From assembly GCA_035295165.1 (NCBI GenBank), contig DATGJN010000075.1, positions 1-57,207 of the forward strand: a stretch of DNA of 57,207 bases, read 5' to 3'. Each line of letters begins with the position of its first letter. Positions within the stretch are counted from its first letter, which is position 1. Position numbers and translations under genes: made by a program. The DNA is from a bacterium. Its GTDB lineage: Bacteria; Sysuimicrobiota; Sysuimicrobiia; Sysuimicrobiales; Segetimicrobiaceae. The notes below the pieces were generated by a model that was not told where the DNA came from, did not search any database, and saw only the letters and a list, made by a program, of their open reading frames with translations. This document shows, one piece after another, positions 1 through 8,015 of the stretch.

Positions 1-7
1 AGCTCAT
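1..7 (-). CDS. infB: Probable start of infB (translation initiation factor IF-2), cut by window edge
   Basis: Only an ATG at 7-5 and the next four bases are visible, so the protein cannot be read. The assignment rests on context: rimP-nusA-ylxR-infB is a very conserved order, and this ATG lies 6 nt past the ylxR stop. A GAAGG sequence precedes it as a possible ribosome binding site. This is an inference from synteny; the product is not shown by the sequence. Confidence 0.35.
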
Positions 8-13
8 GGACCT

Positions 14-430
14 TCACGACGATCCCTCCGTTTCACGCCTGTTCAGACCTATCGGAGCCTGCGCCGCCGCGTCCCGGATACCCCGCGGTGCCGCGTTTCC
101 GCGCCCGGCCTCCTGCACTTGCCTCAGGGAAACCCGACGCACGACCGGGGCACGAGGCGTCGCGTCCCGGGCCGCCGCCTCTCGCAGGGCATCGAGCAAC
201 CCGTCCGGCAGGGGCTGCTCCAACACTCCCGCGAGGCGGCCGTCGCGCACCGCCCGGTCCACGCAGTCGGGCTCCGGACACACATAGGCGCCTCGCCCGG
301 CCAGCCTCCCTGTGACGTCCACGCGCACGTCCCCGGCGGGCGTGCGGACGACGCGTACCAGGTCACGCTTGCCCCGAGTCCGCCCGCACGCCACGCACTG
401 CCGTTGAGGAACCTTGCGCACCCTGGGCAT
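14..430 (-). CDS. ylxR: YlxR/RnpM family RNA-binding protein
   Basis: A 138-residue basic protein. The N-terminal half carries the YlxR signature: RQCVACGRTRGKRDLVRVVR, then VDVTGRLAGRGAYVC. These are the conserved CxxC, RGKR and GRGAYxC elements of the fold. Family members bind RNA, and in Bacillus subtilis the protein (RnpM) has been linked to RNase P. The tail of about 55 residues after the domain is rich in Ala and Arg and looks unstructured. I chose the ATG at 430 because it lies 2 nt after the nusA stop and begins MPRVRK just before the domain; a longer frame runs upstream inside nusA but lacks homology-like content. It is cotranscribed with rimP and nusA. Confidence 0.93.
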   Translation of the reverse strand: MPRVRKVPQRQCVACGRTRGKRDLVRVVRTPAGDVRVDVTGRLAGRGAYVCPEPDCVDRAVRDGRLAGVLEQPLPDGLLDALREAAARDATPRAPVVRRVSLRQVQEAGRGNAAPRGIRDAAAQAPIGLNRRETEGSS

Positions 431-432
431 CG

Positions 433-1650
433 CTACTCCGCCGCGGTCTTCTCCTCGACGCGCCCGGCGACCTCGTCCACGACGGCCGCCACGGCGGGCT
501 CCCCTCCGCCGACGCTCGCCTCCTCCGGAAGGGGTGCGGGCTCGCCCTCCGCGGGCAACTGCACCGTCTCCTCCGCGGGAAGGTCGGCGAAGATCTTGCG
601 GGCCTCCAACTCCTTGATCTGCGACTCGCTCTTGATATCGATCCGCCACCCGGTCAGCTTCGCCGCCAGGCGAGCGTTCTGCCCCTCCTTGCCGATCGCC
701 AGCGAGAGCTGATTGTCGGGCACGATCACGAGCGCGGTCTTCGTCTCCTCCGTCACCTGGACCCGAATCACCTTCGCCGGGCTGAGGGCGCTGGCGACGA
801 ACGTGACGGAGTCGGCCGCCCAGGGGACGATATCGATCTTCTCGCCACGCAGTTCATCCACGATCGACTGCACGCGGGAACCCTTCGGGCCGACGCAGGA
901 TCCCACCGCGTCCACGTTCCGATCCCGCGACACCACGGCCACTTTGCTGCGAGCGCCGGCCTCGCGGGCGATCGCCTTGATCTCCACGATTCCCTCGTAG
1001 ATCTCCGGAACCTCGAGCTCGAACAGTCGCTTCAGCAAGCCGGGGTGCGTGCGGCTGACCACGATCTGTGGCCCCCGCGTCCCCTGTTTGACCTCGACGA
1101 CATACGCCTTCACCCGATCGTTCTGACGGTACCCCTCGCGCGGCACCTGCTCGGTCGGCGGCAGCACCGCTTCGATCCGCCCCAGGTCCATGTAGACGTT
1201 CCGCCGCTCGACCCGCTGCACCGTTCCGGTGACGATATCGCCCTCGCGGTCGCGGAACTCCTTGTACACCATGTCACGCTCGGCCTCGCGGATCCGCTGC
1301 ACGATCACCTGCTTCGCGGTCTGCGCGGCGATCCGCCCGAAGTCCTTCGGCGTCACCTCGACCTCGACGATGTCGCCGACCCGGCTCTCCGGGTCCCACG
1401 TCTGCGCCTCGGCCAGCGGGACCTCGGTGTTCGGGTCCGTCACGGTCTCAACGATCGTCCGGACGCTGTAGACGTGCTGTTCGCCGGTCGTCCGATCCAC
1501 CTCGACGCGGATGTTCTGCGCGGCGGCGCCGAAGTTCTTCTTGTAGGCGGACAACAGGGCCGCCTCGATGGCCTCGACGAGCACATCGGTCCCGAGCCCC
1601 TTCTCCTCTTCAAGCTGCTTGATCGCTTTGATCAGCTCCGTGTTGTTCAT
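433..1650 (-). CDS. nusA: Transcription termination/antitermination protein NusA
   Basis: A 405-residue protein with NusA architecture: an N-terminal RNA polymerase-binding domain (about 1-125, starting MNNTELIKAIKQLEEEKG), an S1 domain (about 133-200), KH1 with VGSCVGPKGSRVQSI, and KH2 with AIGKEGQNARLAAKLTGW. It modulates RNA polymerase pausing, intrinsic termination and antitermination. The tail is short and acidic/Pro-rich, without the E. coli acidic repeats, as in most Gram-positive NusA proteins. The ATG at 1650 is preceded by GGGGGTGA at good spacing; an in-frame upstream extension of 18 codons lacks such support. It lies downstream of rimP and 2 nt upstream of ylxR. Confidence 0.97.
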   Translation of the reverse strand: MNNTELIKAIKQLEEEKGLGTDVLVEAIEAALLSAYKKNFGAAAQNIRVEVDRTTGEQHVYSVRTIVETVTDPNTEVPLAEAQTWDPESRVGDIVEVEVTPKDFGRIAAQTAKQVIVQRIREAERDMVYKEFRDREGDIVTGTVQRVERRNVYMDLGRIEAVLPPTEQVPREGYRQNDRVKAYVVEVKQGTRGPQIVVSRTHPGLLKRLFELEVPEIYEGIVEIKAIAREAGARSKVAVVSRDRNVDAVGSCVGPKGSRVQSIVDELRGEKIDIVPWAADSVTFVASALSPAKVIRVQVTEETKTALVIVPDNQLSLAIGKEGQNARLAAKLTGWRIDIKSESQIKELEARKIFADLPAEETVQLPAEGEPAPLPEEASVGGGEPAVAAVVDEVAGRVEEKTAAE

Positions 1651-1744
1651 TCCGGCGTCACCCCCAACATCCCCCGGCGGCCGCCAAACCCGCGGTCGCC
1701 CCACCCTCCACCCGGATCGTCGTGAAGCGGCGCACCCGGCGCGT

Positions 1745-2239
1745 CTACGACCGCCTCAGGTCCTGCCGCAACTCTTCCATGTGGACGACGAGCCGTGCCT
1801 GCGCGATCTCGGTCGGTGCGAAGCGGACCTCGCGCCCGTCGTCGAGCCGCACGGCCACGCGGCCGTCCACTAACCCGAGCAGCCGTCCCCGAAACCGCCG
1901 CTGGCCGTCCACCGGTGCGTACGTCGTGACCGCCACGTTGCGTCCCGAGAACCGCACGAAGTCCTCTGGTTTCCGCAACGGCCGGTCGAGCCCCGGCGAC
2001 GACACCTCCAGCGTGTACGCTCCCAACGGGAGATCGTACAGGTCCAGTTCCCGGCTCAGCGCCTCGCTCAGGCGGGCGCAGTCCTCAACGCCGACCCCGC
2101 CGTCCCGATCCACCAACACCTGCAGCACCTGATGACGCCCCGCGCCGTGCAACTCGACGTCCACGATCTCGAGCCCCATCCGAGCCCCGATCGGCGCAGC
2201 CAGCGCCACCACCTGTCCGGCGACTTCCTGGCGTCTCAT
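1745..2239 (-). CDS. rimP: Ribosome maturation factor RimP
   Basis: A 164-residue protein needed for late maturation of the 30S subunit. It has the two RimP domains: an N-terminal part with LEIVDVELHGAGRHQVLQVL followed by DRDGGVGVEDCARLSEALS, and the diagnostic LEVSSPGLDRPL near the middle, then the small Sm-like C-terminal barrel (GRLLGLVDGRVAVRLDDGREV). The ATG at 2239 is preceded by GAAGGGGAG. An open frame continues about 145 codons upstream across the promoter and is not coding. It is the first gene of the nusA operon, and a leader of about 135 nt separates it from its promoter. Confidence 0.96.
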   Translation of the reverse strand: MRRQEVAGQVVALAAPIGARMGLEIVDVELHGAGRHQVLQVLVDRDGGVGVEDCARLSEALSRELDLYDLPLGAYTLEVSSPGLDRPLRKPEDFVRFSGRNVAVTTYAPVDGQRRFRGRLLGLVDGRVAVRLDDGREVRFAPTEIAQARLVVHMEELRQDLRRS

Positions 2240-2295
2240 CGACTCCCCTTCACACACACGCGCCCCAGCCTTCGGCGCCTCCTGAAGAAGCGAAA

Positions 2296-2319
2296 GAGTG
2301 GGTTTCAAACGACCCACTC
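2296..2319 (-). terminator. Attenuator-like hairpin in the rimP-nusA leader
   Basis: On the minus strand GAGTGGGT and ACCCACTC form a perfect 8-bp stem around an 8-nt loop, followed by a pyrimidine-rich tail starting TTTCGCTTCTTC. It sits inside the 5' leader, after the promoter at 2381-2410 and before rimP at 2239, so termination here would attenuate the operon. The shape is seen directly; regulation by NusA or others is inference. Confidence 0.5.
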
Positions 2320-2380
2320 CCCCGAACGCGCCAAGATTGGGGCACCGTCTTGCGCTAGCGCCGCTAGTGATTCGACTGTG

Positions 2381-2410
2381 AGTATAGCATAGCGCTTGCT
2401 CGACTGACAA
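2381..2410 (-). promoter_or_regulatory. Housekeeping-sigma promoter of the rimP-nusA operon
   Basis: On the minus strand a -35 box TTGTCA (2410-2405) and a -10 box TATACT (2386-2381) are separated by 18 bp. Both are one mismatch from the sigma-70/sigma-A consensus. The predicted transcription start is near 2374, giving a leader of about 135 nt before rimP. Confidence 0.75.
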
Positions 2411-2535
2411 GGACCGCCCCGGCGGGAGGCGCAGGGTGAGATCGCACCCTGGCGGCGGCAGGCGCCGCCGGGGCCCCGGCGAACCCCCCCTCACGCGGTC
2501 GCGACGATGGCCGGCCGCGGGGGAGCGTGCGGGCG

Positions 2536-3225
2536 ATGGGGCGGAAGCTGTCCGGGCGGCCGCGGCGCGCGGGACGGACTGCGGTGACCGCGGTCTGCGG
2601 ACTGCTTGCCGTCGGGTGCGCAACGCCGGGCGCCGTGATCGAGGGCACCGGGGGCGTCGTCGAGCAGGCCCGCGCAATGCCGTACTTCACCGCCGTCCGC
2701 GTCGCCGGCGCCTACGATGTCCACGTGGTTGCCGGCGCGACTCCCGACGTCACAATTCACGCCGACGCGAGCCTACTGCCCTACATCGAGACCTCGATCA
2801 AAGGGGACACCCTGTCCATCGGCACCACGCGCGGCGCGGTGCTTCGTCCCACCCGCACTCCGCGCCTCGATGTCTTCACGCGGGACGTGACCGCGATCGC
2901 CGTCACCGGCACCGCGGACCTCCTCGCCGAGCACCTCACCGGCGACGGCCTGGAGGTACAGATCACCGGCGACGGGCGCGGCACGCTCGCCGGCGCGGTC
3001 CGCGCGCTCCGTATCCGGGTGAGCGGCACGGCCGCCGTGGACGCCCGGAACCTCTCGGCCGACGCTGCGGTCGTGGCGATCAGCGGGGTCGGGGACGTCA
3101 CCGTGACCGCCCGGGACCGCCTCACCGTCGACGTGTCGGGCACCGGCCGGGTGCGCTACGCGGGCCATCCCGCGGATATCACCCAACACGTGAGCGGAAA
3201 CGGTCAGGTCGTACCGGTCCAGTAG
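2536..3225 (+). CDS. Putative lipoprotein with head-GIN/DUF2807-type domain
   Basis: A 229-residue protein, probably exported and lipid-anchored. It opens with a basic stretch and a hydrophobic segment ending LLAVGC, a lipobox that places the lipidated Cys about 25 residues in. The rest matches the DUF2807 (head GIN) pattern: a short FTAVRVAGAYDVHVVAG strand pair followed by repeated parallel beta-helix-like strands (VTGTADLLAE, VQITGDGRGTLAG, VSGTAAVDARNLSA, ISGVGDVTVTA, VSGTGRVRYAG). The family's role is not settled. I chose the ATG at 2536 because GGGGGAG lies about 11 nt upstream; a GTG three codons earlier sits too close to it. The gene is divergent from rimP and convergent with asnS. 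Confidence 0.8.
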   Translation: MGRKLSGRPRRAGRTAVTAVCGLLAVGCATPGAVIEGTGGVVEQARAMPYFTAVRVAGAYDVHVVAGATPDVTIHADASLLPYIETSIKGDTLSIGTTRGAVLRPTRTPRLDVFTRDVTAIAVTGTADLLAEHLTGDGLEVQITGDGRGTLAGAVRALRIRVSGTAAVDARNLSADAAVVAISGVGDVTVTARDRLTVDVSGTGRVRYAGHPADITQHVSGNGQVVPVQ

Positions 3226-3261
3226 CCGGGCGCGCACGCTCCGGCCCGCCGCGGCCCGGTC

Positions 3262-4575
3262 CTACGGATACAACCGGTTGATCAGCCTCGGAAAGGGTAT
3301 CGTCTCCCGCACGTGCTCGAGCCCGCAGATCCAGGTCACCGTCCGTTCGATTCCGATCCCGAATCCACTGTGGGGGACCGCGCCGTAGCGCCGGACGTCC
3401 AAGTACCATTGGTACTCCTCGCGCGGCAGCTTCATCTCGTCGAGACGCCGTGCAAGCAGCGCGTGGTCGTGAATGCGCTCGCCTCCGCCGACGATCTCGC
3501 CGTACCCCTCGGGGGCCAGGAGATCGGCGCCCAGCACGACCTCGGGGCGTTGCGGGTCGGGCTGCATGTAGAACGCCTTGCACCGCGCCGGATACCGATG
3601 CACGAACACCGGCCGGTCGAACTGTCGGCTCAGCACCGTCTCCTCGTCGCCCCCGAAGTCCTCGCCCCACGTGATCGCGGCGCCCTGCGCGCGCAACCGC
3701 TCCACCGCCTCGTCGTACGTGATGCGCGGAAACGGCGGCCGCACGGCCTCCAGCGCGGCGGGATCGCGCTGCACGAGCTCCAACTCGCGGCGCCGCCGCT
3801 CCAGCACCCGCCGCACCACGGCCGTGACCAAGCCTTCCGCCAGGTCCATATAGCCGTCGAGGTCGAGGTACGCGGCCTCGGGTTCCAACATCCAGAACTC
3901 CGTGAGGTGACGGCGCGTCTTTGACTTTTCGGCGCGAAACGTCGGGCCGAAGCAGTAGACGCGCCCAAACGCGGCGGCCGTGGCCTCATTGTACAGCTGG
4001 CCGCTCTGCGTGAGGTACGCGCGCCGCTCGAAGTACGGCGTCTCGAACAGCGTCGTCGTGCCCTCACACGCGGACGGCGTGAGGATCGGGGTATCCATCC
4101 GGAGATAACCGAGCTCGTCGAGATGGTCGCACATTGCCCGCTCGACCTCGGCGCGGATACGCATGATCGCCCACTGCCGCTGGCTGCGGAGCCAGAGGTG
4201 CCGGTGATCCATGAGGAACTCCACGCCGTGCTCCTTCGGCGTGATCGGGTACGGCTCCGCGACGTGCACCACCTGTAGCCGACGAAGCGCCATCTCGTAC
4301 CCGCCGGGCGCCCGCTTGTCCTCGCGCACGAGCCCTTCCACGATGACGGCAGACTCCTGCGTCAGGGCACCCACGGCCTCGAACACGTCCGCCGGAAGCT
4401 CGGCCCGCACCGCCACGGCCTGGAGAATCCCGCTGCCGTCGCGCACGAGCAGGAACCGCAGCGCGCCGCTGCTGCGCAGGTTGTAGACCCATCCGCGAAT
4501 CTCGACGTCCTCGCCCACGTACTCGCCGATGCGCCCGATCGTGGTCCCGACCATGCGACCGCTCCCGTCCATCAT
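3262..4575 (-). CDS. asnS: Asparaginyl-tRNA synthetase
   Basis: A 437-residue class IIb synthetase that charges tRNA-Asn. The N-terminal OB-fold anticodon-binding domain (about 8-115: [20 protein letters not shown]) is followed by the class II catalytic core: motif 2 in [20 protein letters not shown] and motif 3 in [13 protein letters not shown] near the end. The [19 protein letters not shown] block and the QSGQLYNEA segment are characteristic of AsnRS; AspRS has the corresponding FRDED. The start at 4575 overlaps the upstream stop as ATGA, suggesting translational coupling. ATGs at 4572 and 4554 are alternatives, and the last has GGGAG upstream, so the N terminus is uncertain by up to seven residues. 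Confidence 0.95.
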   Translation of the reverse strand: MMDGSGRMVGTTIGRIGEYVGEDVEIRGWVYNLRSSGALRFLLVRDGSGILQAVAVRAELPADVFEAVGALTQESAVIVEGLVREDKRAPGGYEMALRRLQVVHVAEPYPITPKEHGVEFLMDHRHLWLRSQRQWAIMRIRAEVERAMCDHLDELGYLRMDTPILTPSACEGTTTLFETPYFERRAYLTQSGQLYNEATAAAFGRVYCFGPTFRAEKSKTRRHLTEFWMLEPEAAYLDLDGYMDLAEGLVTAVVRRVLERRRRELELVQRDPAALEAVRPPFPRITYDEAVERLRAQGAAITWGEDFGGDEETVLSRQFDRPVFVHRYPARCKAFYMQPDPQRPEVVLGADLLAPEGYGEIVGGGERIHDHALLARRLDEMKLPREEYQWYLDVRRYGAVPHSGFGIGIERTVTWICGLEHVRETIPFPRLINRLYP

Positions 4576-5183
4576 GAATGATTGCCCGCCGCGTCCACCG
4601 CGTGCTCGATCGTCGCCAGCTCCGCGCTGTCCGTCAACGGCGGCGACGCGTCCACCTGTCCCTCGCGGACGATCAGGACGCGGTGCCGCCACAGCCCCGT
4701 GAAGGGGATGACGACGCCGGACACACCGCCGAGCCGCTGCCCTGCCACATCCAGCGCCTGGGTCCGCCAGATCGTCACGTCGACCAGGTGCTCGTTCATG
4801 CGGAGGTTCGCCAGCAGGCGCGGCCCCCCGGGTTCCGGGGCGATCGCCGGGACGGCTCCGAGCACCTGCCATACCGCATCGAGGACCGGCGCCGCGGCAT
4901 CGGGCGAGAGGCGGACCGTCTTCCCGCGCACGACGGTGACGAACGCGTTCGACGTGGTGAAGCCGCCGGATGTCTGCACCGGCTCGGTGGCGTGGCGCGG
5001 GGTCGGGGCGGGACCGCGCGTGAGCCTCAATGGACCCACGCACCCCGTCGCCACGACGGTCGCCGCGAGCGCCCATATGATCCCGCCACGCACAATCGCC
5101 GACACGATGCGAACGCGTGTGACTCCCGGGCGGTGCCTCGGGGAAATCTGCGGACACGCATCCGGCGTCCGCCGAACCGTCAT
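4572..5183 (-). CDS. Putative lipoprotein of unknown function upstream of asnS
   Basis: About 203 residues with an N-terminal hydrophobic stretch ([20 protein letters not shown]) ending in ATGC, which could act as a lipoprotein signal. The mature part shows a [20 protein letters not shown] motif and a C-terminal [20 protein letters not shown] stretch. I do not recognise a family. Its stop overlaps the asnS start (ATGA), so the two are probably cotranslated. The start is uncertain: the ATG at 5183 has no clear ribosome binding site, and the frame is open upstream to a GTG at 5276. The gene diverges from the HAD hydrolase. Confidence 0.65.
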   Translation of the reverse strand: MTVRRTPDACPQISPRHRPGVTRVRIVSAIVRGGIIWALAATVVATGCVGPLRLTRGPAPTPRHATEPVQTSGGFTTSNAFVTVVRGKTVRLSPDAAAPVLDAVWQVLGAVPAIAPEPGGPRLLANLRMNEHLVDVTIWRTQALDVAGQRLGGVSGVVIPFTGLWRHRVLIVREGQVDASPPLTDSAELATIEHAVDAAGNHS

Positions 5184-5240
5184 GGGTAACGGGTACGCCG
5201 GGTGCGCGTGCTTCTCCTCCGCCCTCGCGCGCAATTGCGG

Positions 5241-5270
5241 TTGCGGCGGCGGGGCGGTGCGTCGTACAAT
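5241..5270 (+). promoter_or_regulatory. Leaderless-type promoter of the HAD gene
   Basis: A -35 box TTGCGG (5241-5246) and a -10 box TACAAT (5265-5270) are spaced by 18 bp. The ATG at 5277 begins 6 nt after the -10, where transcription should start, and no ribosome binding site lies between. This predicts a leaderless mRNA. Confidence 0.65.
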
Positions 5271-5276
5271 GCGCAC

Positions 5277-5939
5277 ATGGTGCCGCCGACGCGAGTCGCC
5301 CTGATCTTCGACATGGACAACACGCTGATCGGCTCCCGGATCGATTTCGCGGGCATCCGGCGCAGCCTCATTGCGTTGTTGCGGGCCGCGGGCGCCACCG
5401 ACGACTCCGACGAGGCGCTACTGCGGCGCGCGATCCCCGAGCTCGTCGCGTGCGGCAGCGCGCACGATGGCGTACACGGCACCGTGGTCGCCCCCGAGAT
5501 GTGGCGGATCATCGAGGCACATGAACTCGACGGACTGCGGGACGCCGCCGCGCTCGACGACGCTCCCGCAGTCCTCCGCACTCTCGCGTCCCGAGGGTAC
5601 CGAATCGCAATTCTGACCAACAACGCGCGCGCCGCCGCGACCGAAGCAATCCGCGCGGCCGACCTCGCGCACTGCGCGGAGACGGTCGTCGCTCGCGGCG
5701 ACGTAGCGACGCTCAAGCCCGCCGGAGACGGCGTGCGTGAGGTGATCCGGCGGCTCGGCGGAGTCGACCGCGCCTACGTGATCGGGGATTCGTGGGTCGA
5801 CGGTGCCGCGGCCGCAGCGACCGGGGCGCGGTTCATCGCCTACAGGCGGCCGCTCGAAGACCTGCGCCACCGCGGGGTCTTGCCGTGGCAGACGATCCAC
5901 CATCTCAGCGAGATGCTCGAGCTCAACCTGACCGACTGA
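5277..5939 (+). CDS. HAD-superfamily hydrolase
   Basis: A 220-residue phosphatase-like protein. Motif I is [10 protein letters not shown] (nucleophile Asp12, acid/base Asp14), motif II is ILTNN, the motif III lysine is in TLKPAG, and motif IV is [10 protein letters not shown] helical cap of about 60 residues lies between motifs I and II, as in phosphoglycolate phosphatase-like (class I) HADs. The substrate cannot be deduced. The start is fixed by the -10 box TACAAT six bases upstream, even though the frame is open further upstream. It is divergent from the asnS pair and convergent with the Cys-cluster gene. Confidence 0.88.
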   Translation: MVPPTRVALIFDMDNTLIGSRIDFAGIRRSLIALLRAAGATDDSDEALLRRAIPELVACGSAHDGVHGTVVAPEMWRIIEAHELDGLRDAAALDDAPAVLRTLASRGYRIAILTNNARAAATEAIRAADLAHCAETVVARGDVATLKPAGDGVREVIRRLGGVDRAYVIGDSWVDGAAAAATGARFIAYRRPLEDLRHRGVLPWQTIHHLSEMLELNLTD

Positions 5940-6006
5940 CGTCCGCGGGCCCGAGACCTGACCTCCGACCGCATCGCCCGCGGCGCGCCGGGCGTGGTGC
6001 CGCCGG

Positions 6007-7017
6007 TCACCAGAGGTGCTTGTATTTCGCCGCGAACCGCCGCTCAAGGGCCTCCTGGTGGAGGTGGTACACCGGACAGTCTCGCATCGCGCACACGTGC
6101 AACGCGGTGTTGCAGTACGCGTCGGATACACGCCAGCATTCGTTGTTCACGAAATAGGCCGAACACACGCCCTTGCGCGACTGCACCTGACGCGGCTCGA
6201 CGCCGTTGAGCAGCATGTGATCGCCGGCCGGCCGGTGCTCGCGCGGGGCACGCCGACGCGACGCGGCCGCCTTCTTGGCGGACGTCCGCGGCCGGGTCTT
6301 TCGTGCCCGCGCCTTCGCCCGGGCCGCTCCCTCACCCCCCCGCCGCTCGCGCCCCGGGGCTGACGGCGCCCCGGCGACCCGATGAGCCTTGGACGCCGGA
6401 GCGCTCTGCCGCACCGCCGCGTCCGCCTGAGCGGCCTCCTCGCGTGGTGCCGCCGCCTCACGCTCCGCCGCGGTCCGCGGCTCCGGTGGACTCTCAAGAC
6501 GCCTCGGACCCCACCGCGGCTCGACGAGACTCTCATCGCGCCCGTCGGGTTCACGATGCTCCTTGGCGTGCTCCGGGGCGTCATGGCCGTCGTGTGGCGC
6601 ATCCGTCGCGGGTACCCGTCCCGCAGGCGGCGCGTACCCATCCCTCCAGCCCGTGCCGCCGTCGGTTGCGTGCGGGGCGGGCGACGCCGGTCCGACGCGG
6701 GCGGGACCGACTTCCCGCACCTCGACGGCGAGCACCTCGGCGTCCAATATCACCCGTTCGTCGACGTCACTCCCGGCGTCCGACGCGGCTGCGTCCTCGG
6801 CGTCCCGCTCTCCCGTGTCCGCCACGACGGCGCTCTGCACGTCGCCCCACTCCGCGCGGGGATGGGGCGCGTCCTGGGGCGCCGCGGGGGCGCTATCTGT
6901 GTCCTGCGCCGGCGCCTCCACGGTCGCGTCGCGCCCCTCGAGATCGGCCAGCTCGCGGGACGTCTCCTGGATGAGCGACCTAATCCCCCGCCGGAGCGCC
7001 TCGCGGTGCTTGCTCAA
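6007..7017 (-). CDS. Uncharacterised disordered basic protein with C-terminal cysteine cluster, coupled to parA
   Basis: A 336-residue protein I do not recognise as a whole. It begins with a basic amphipathic segment (SKHREALRRGIRSLIQETSR), continues with about 200 residues of low-complexity Ala/Pro/Glu/Asp/Arg sequence, then a Lys/Arg-rich stretch (about 225-270) resembling histone-like tails, and ends in a compact conserved-looking module with Cys285, 294, 302, 309 and 314. That module contains ECW and CPVYHLH, recalling the short CW...C...CPxY cysteine motifs found in some sensory proteins. The start is a TTG at 7017, chosen because AAGGAGGTGAT, a full anti-Shine-Dalgarno match, lies 9 nt upstream inside parA. 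It overlaps the parA end by 38 bp. A role as ParA partner or cargo is inference. Confidence 0.75.
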   Translation of the reverse strand: MSKHREALRRGIRSLIQETSRELADLEGRDATVEAPAQDTDSAPAAPQDAPHPRAEWGDVQSAVVADTGERDAEDAAASDAGSDVDERVILDAEVLAVEVREVGPARVGPASPAPHATDGGTGWRDGYAPPAGRVPATDAPHDGHDAPEHAKEHREPDGRDESLVEPRWGPRRLESPPEPRTAAEREAAAPREEAAQADAAVRQSAPASKAHRVAGAPSAPGRERRGGEGAARAKARARKTRPRTSAKKAAASRRRAPREHRPAGDHMLLNGVEPRQVQSRKGVCSAYFVNNECWRVSDAYCNTALHVCAMRDCPVYHLHQEALERRFAAKYKHLW

Positions 7018-7867
7018 GCGCCATCACCTCCTTGGCGAGACTCATGTACTCCTGGGCCCCGCGCGAGGTGCGATTGTGCACAAAGACCGGCACGCCGACC
7101 ATGCTCGACTCAACGAGCTTGATGTTGTGGTGCACGACACTCCGGAACATCTTGTCCCCGAAGTAGTCCTTGATCCCCTGCAGGATCTCCTTGCTGATGC
7201 TGGTTCGGGCATCGTACATTGTCGGGACGACCCCGGCGATTTCAATCTCGTGCCCAACCTCTTCCCGCACCACCTTGATCGTGCGGAGCAGCTGGCGCAT
7301 CCCGAGCAGCGCGTAGTAGTGGGTCTGGATCGGAATGATCACCTCGCGACAGGCGACGAGGGCGTTGAGCGTCAGGAGGCCGAGGGACGGCGGCGTATCG
7401 ATCAGCACGTAGTCGTACCGGTCGCGGACCGGCGCGATCTTCTTGCGCAGCATGTTCTCGCGGCCGATGCGCGCGGACAGCTCGAGTTCCGCCGCCGCCA
7501 GATCGATCGACGAGGGAACGAGATCCAGGTGCTCGACGTTGGACGGCAGGATGACGCTGGCCATCTCCACGCCGTTGCCGTCGTCGCCGGCATCGTCCAC
7601 GAGAACCTGGTAGATCGTGCGGGACAGGCTCCCCGGGTCCACACCGAGGCTCACGGTCGCGTTCGCCTGGGGATCGAGGTCGATCAACAGCACGCGGCGC
7701 TTGTTGACGGCGAGGCACGCGGCCAAGTTCACCGAGGTGGTCGTCTTGCCGCACCCGCCCTTTTGGTTGACGAGCGCGATCACGCGCCCCGTGGTGCCCG
7801 ATGGTCCCTGCAGGACGCCGCCTCCCACATCCGAACCGCGTCGGGACCTGGCGTCGAACACCGACAC
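6980..7867 (-). CDS. parA: ParA/Soj-type partition ATPase
   Basis: About 295 residues. The deviant Walker A is NQKGGCGKTTTSVNLAACLA; LLIDLDPQANAT is the A' motif and DYVLIDTPPSLGLLTLNAL is Walker B. The remainder matches chromosomal Soj/ParA (VPTMYDARTSISKEIL, YFGDKMFRSVVHHNIKLVES). Such ATPases form dynamic nucleoid-bound gradients that position DNA or protein cargo. No parB or parS-like site is adjacent; the partner may be the overlapping downstream gene. The start is uncertain: GTG codons at 7867, 7861 and 7897 are possible and none has a clear ribosome binding site. About 150 bp separate it from cca, with an 18-bp GC palindrome at 7987-8004. Confidence 0.9.
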   Translation of the reverse strand: MSVFDARSRRGSDVGGGVLQGPSGTTGRVIALVNQKGGCGKTTTSVNLAACLAVNKRRVLLIDLDPQANATVSLGVDPGSLSRTIYQVLVDDAGDDGNGVEMASVILPSNVEHLDLVPSSIDLAAAELELSARIGRENMLRKKIAPVRDRYDYVLIDTPPSLGLLTLNALVACREVIIPIQTHYYALLGMRQLLRTIKVVREEVGHEIEIAGVVPTMYDARTSISKEILQGIKDYFGDKMFRSVVHHNIKLVESSMVGVPVFVHNRTSRGAQEYMSLAKEVMALEQAPRGAPAGD

Positions 7868-8015
7868 GACACCCGTCGCGGTCCGCGTGTTACGCACACG
7901 GGTTCGACCATACGCGCGCGATCTCCTCCGGCACGCGTGGCGCGGGGAACATCCGTCCGCGCGGAAAAGGCCACCGACGCTGCGGCCGCGCGGCCGGCCG
8001 CGCGCGCCGGCGGGG

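Noticed and set aside
2432-2451. A CAGGGTG/CACCCTG hairpin upstream of the DUF2807 gene
   Set aside because: Seven base pairs without a T tract or conserved position; not enough to call a regulatory site.
7987-8004. An 18-bp perfect palindrome made only of G and C between cca and parA
   Set aside because: It has no loop and no T tract, does not resemble parS, and GC-only palindromes are easily found by chance in such DNA. An operator role cannot be excluded.
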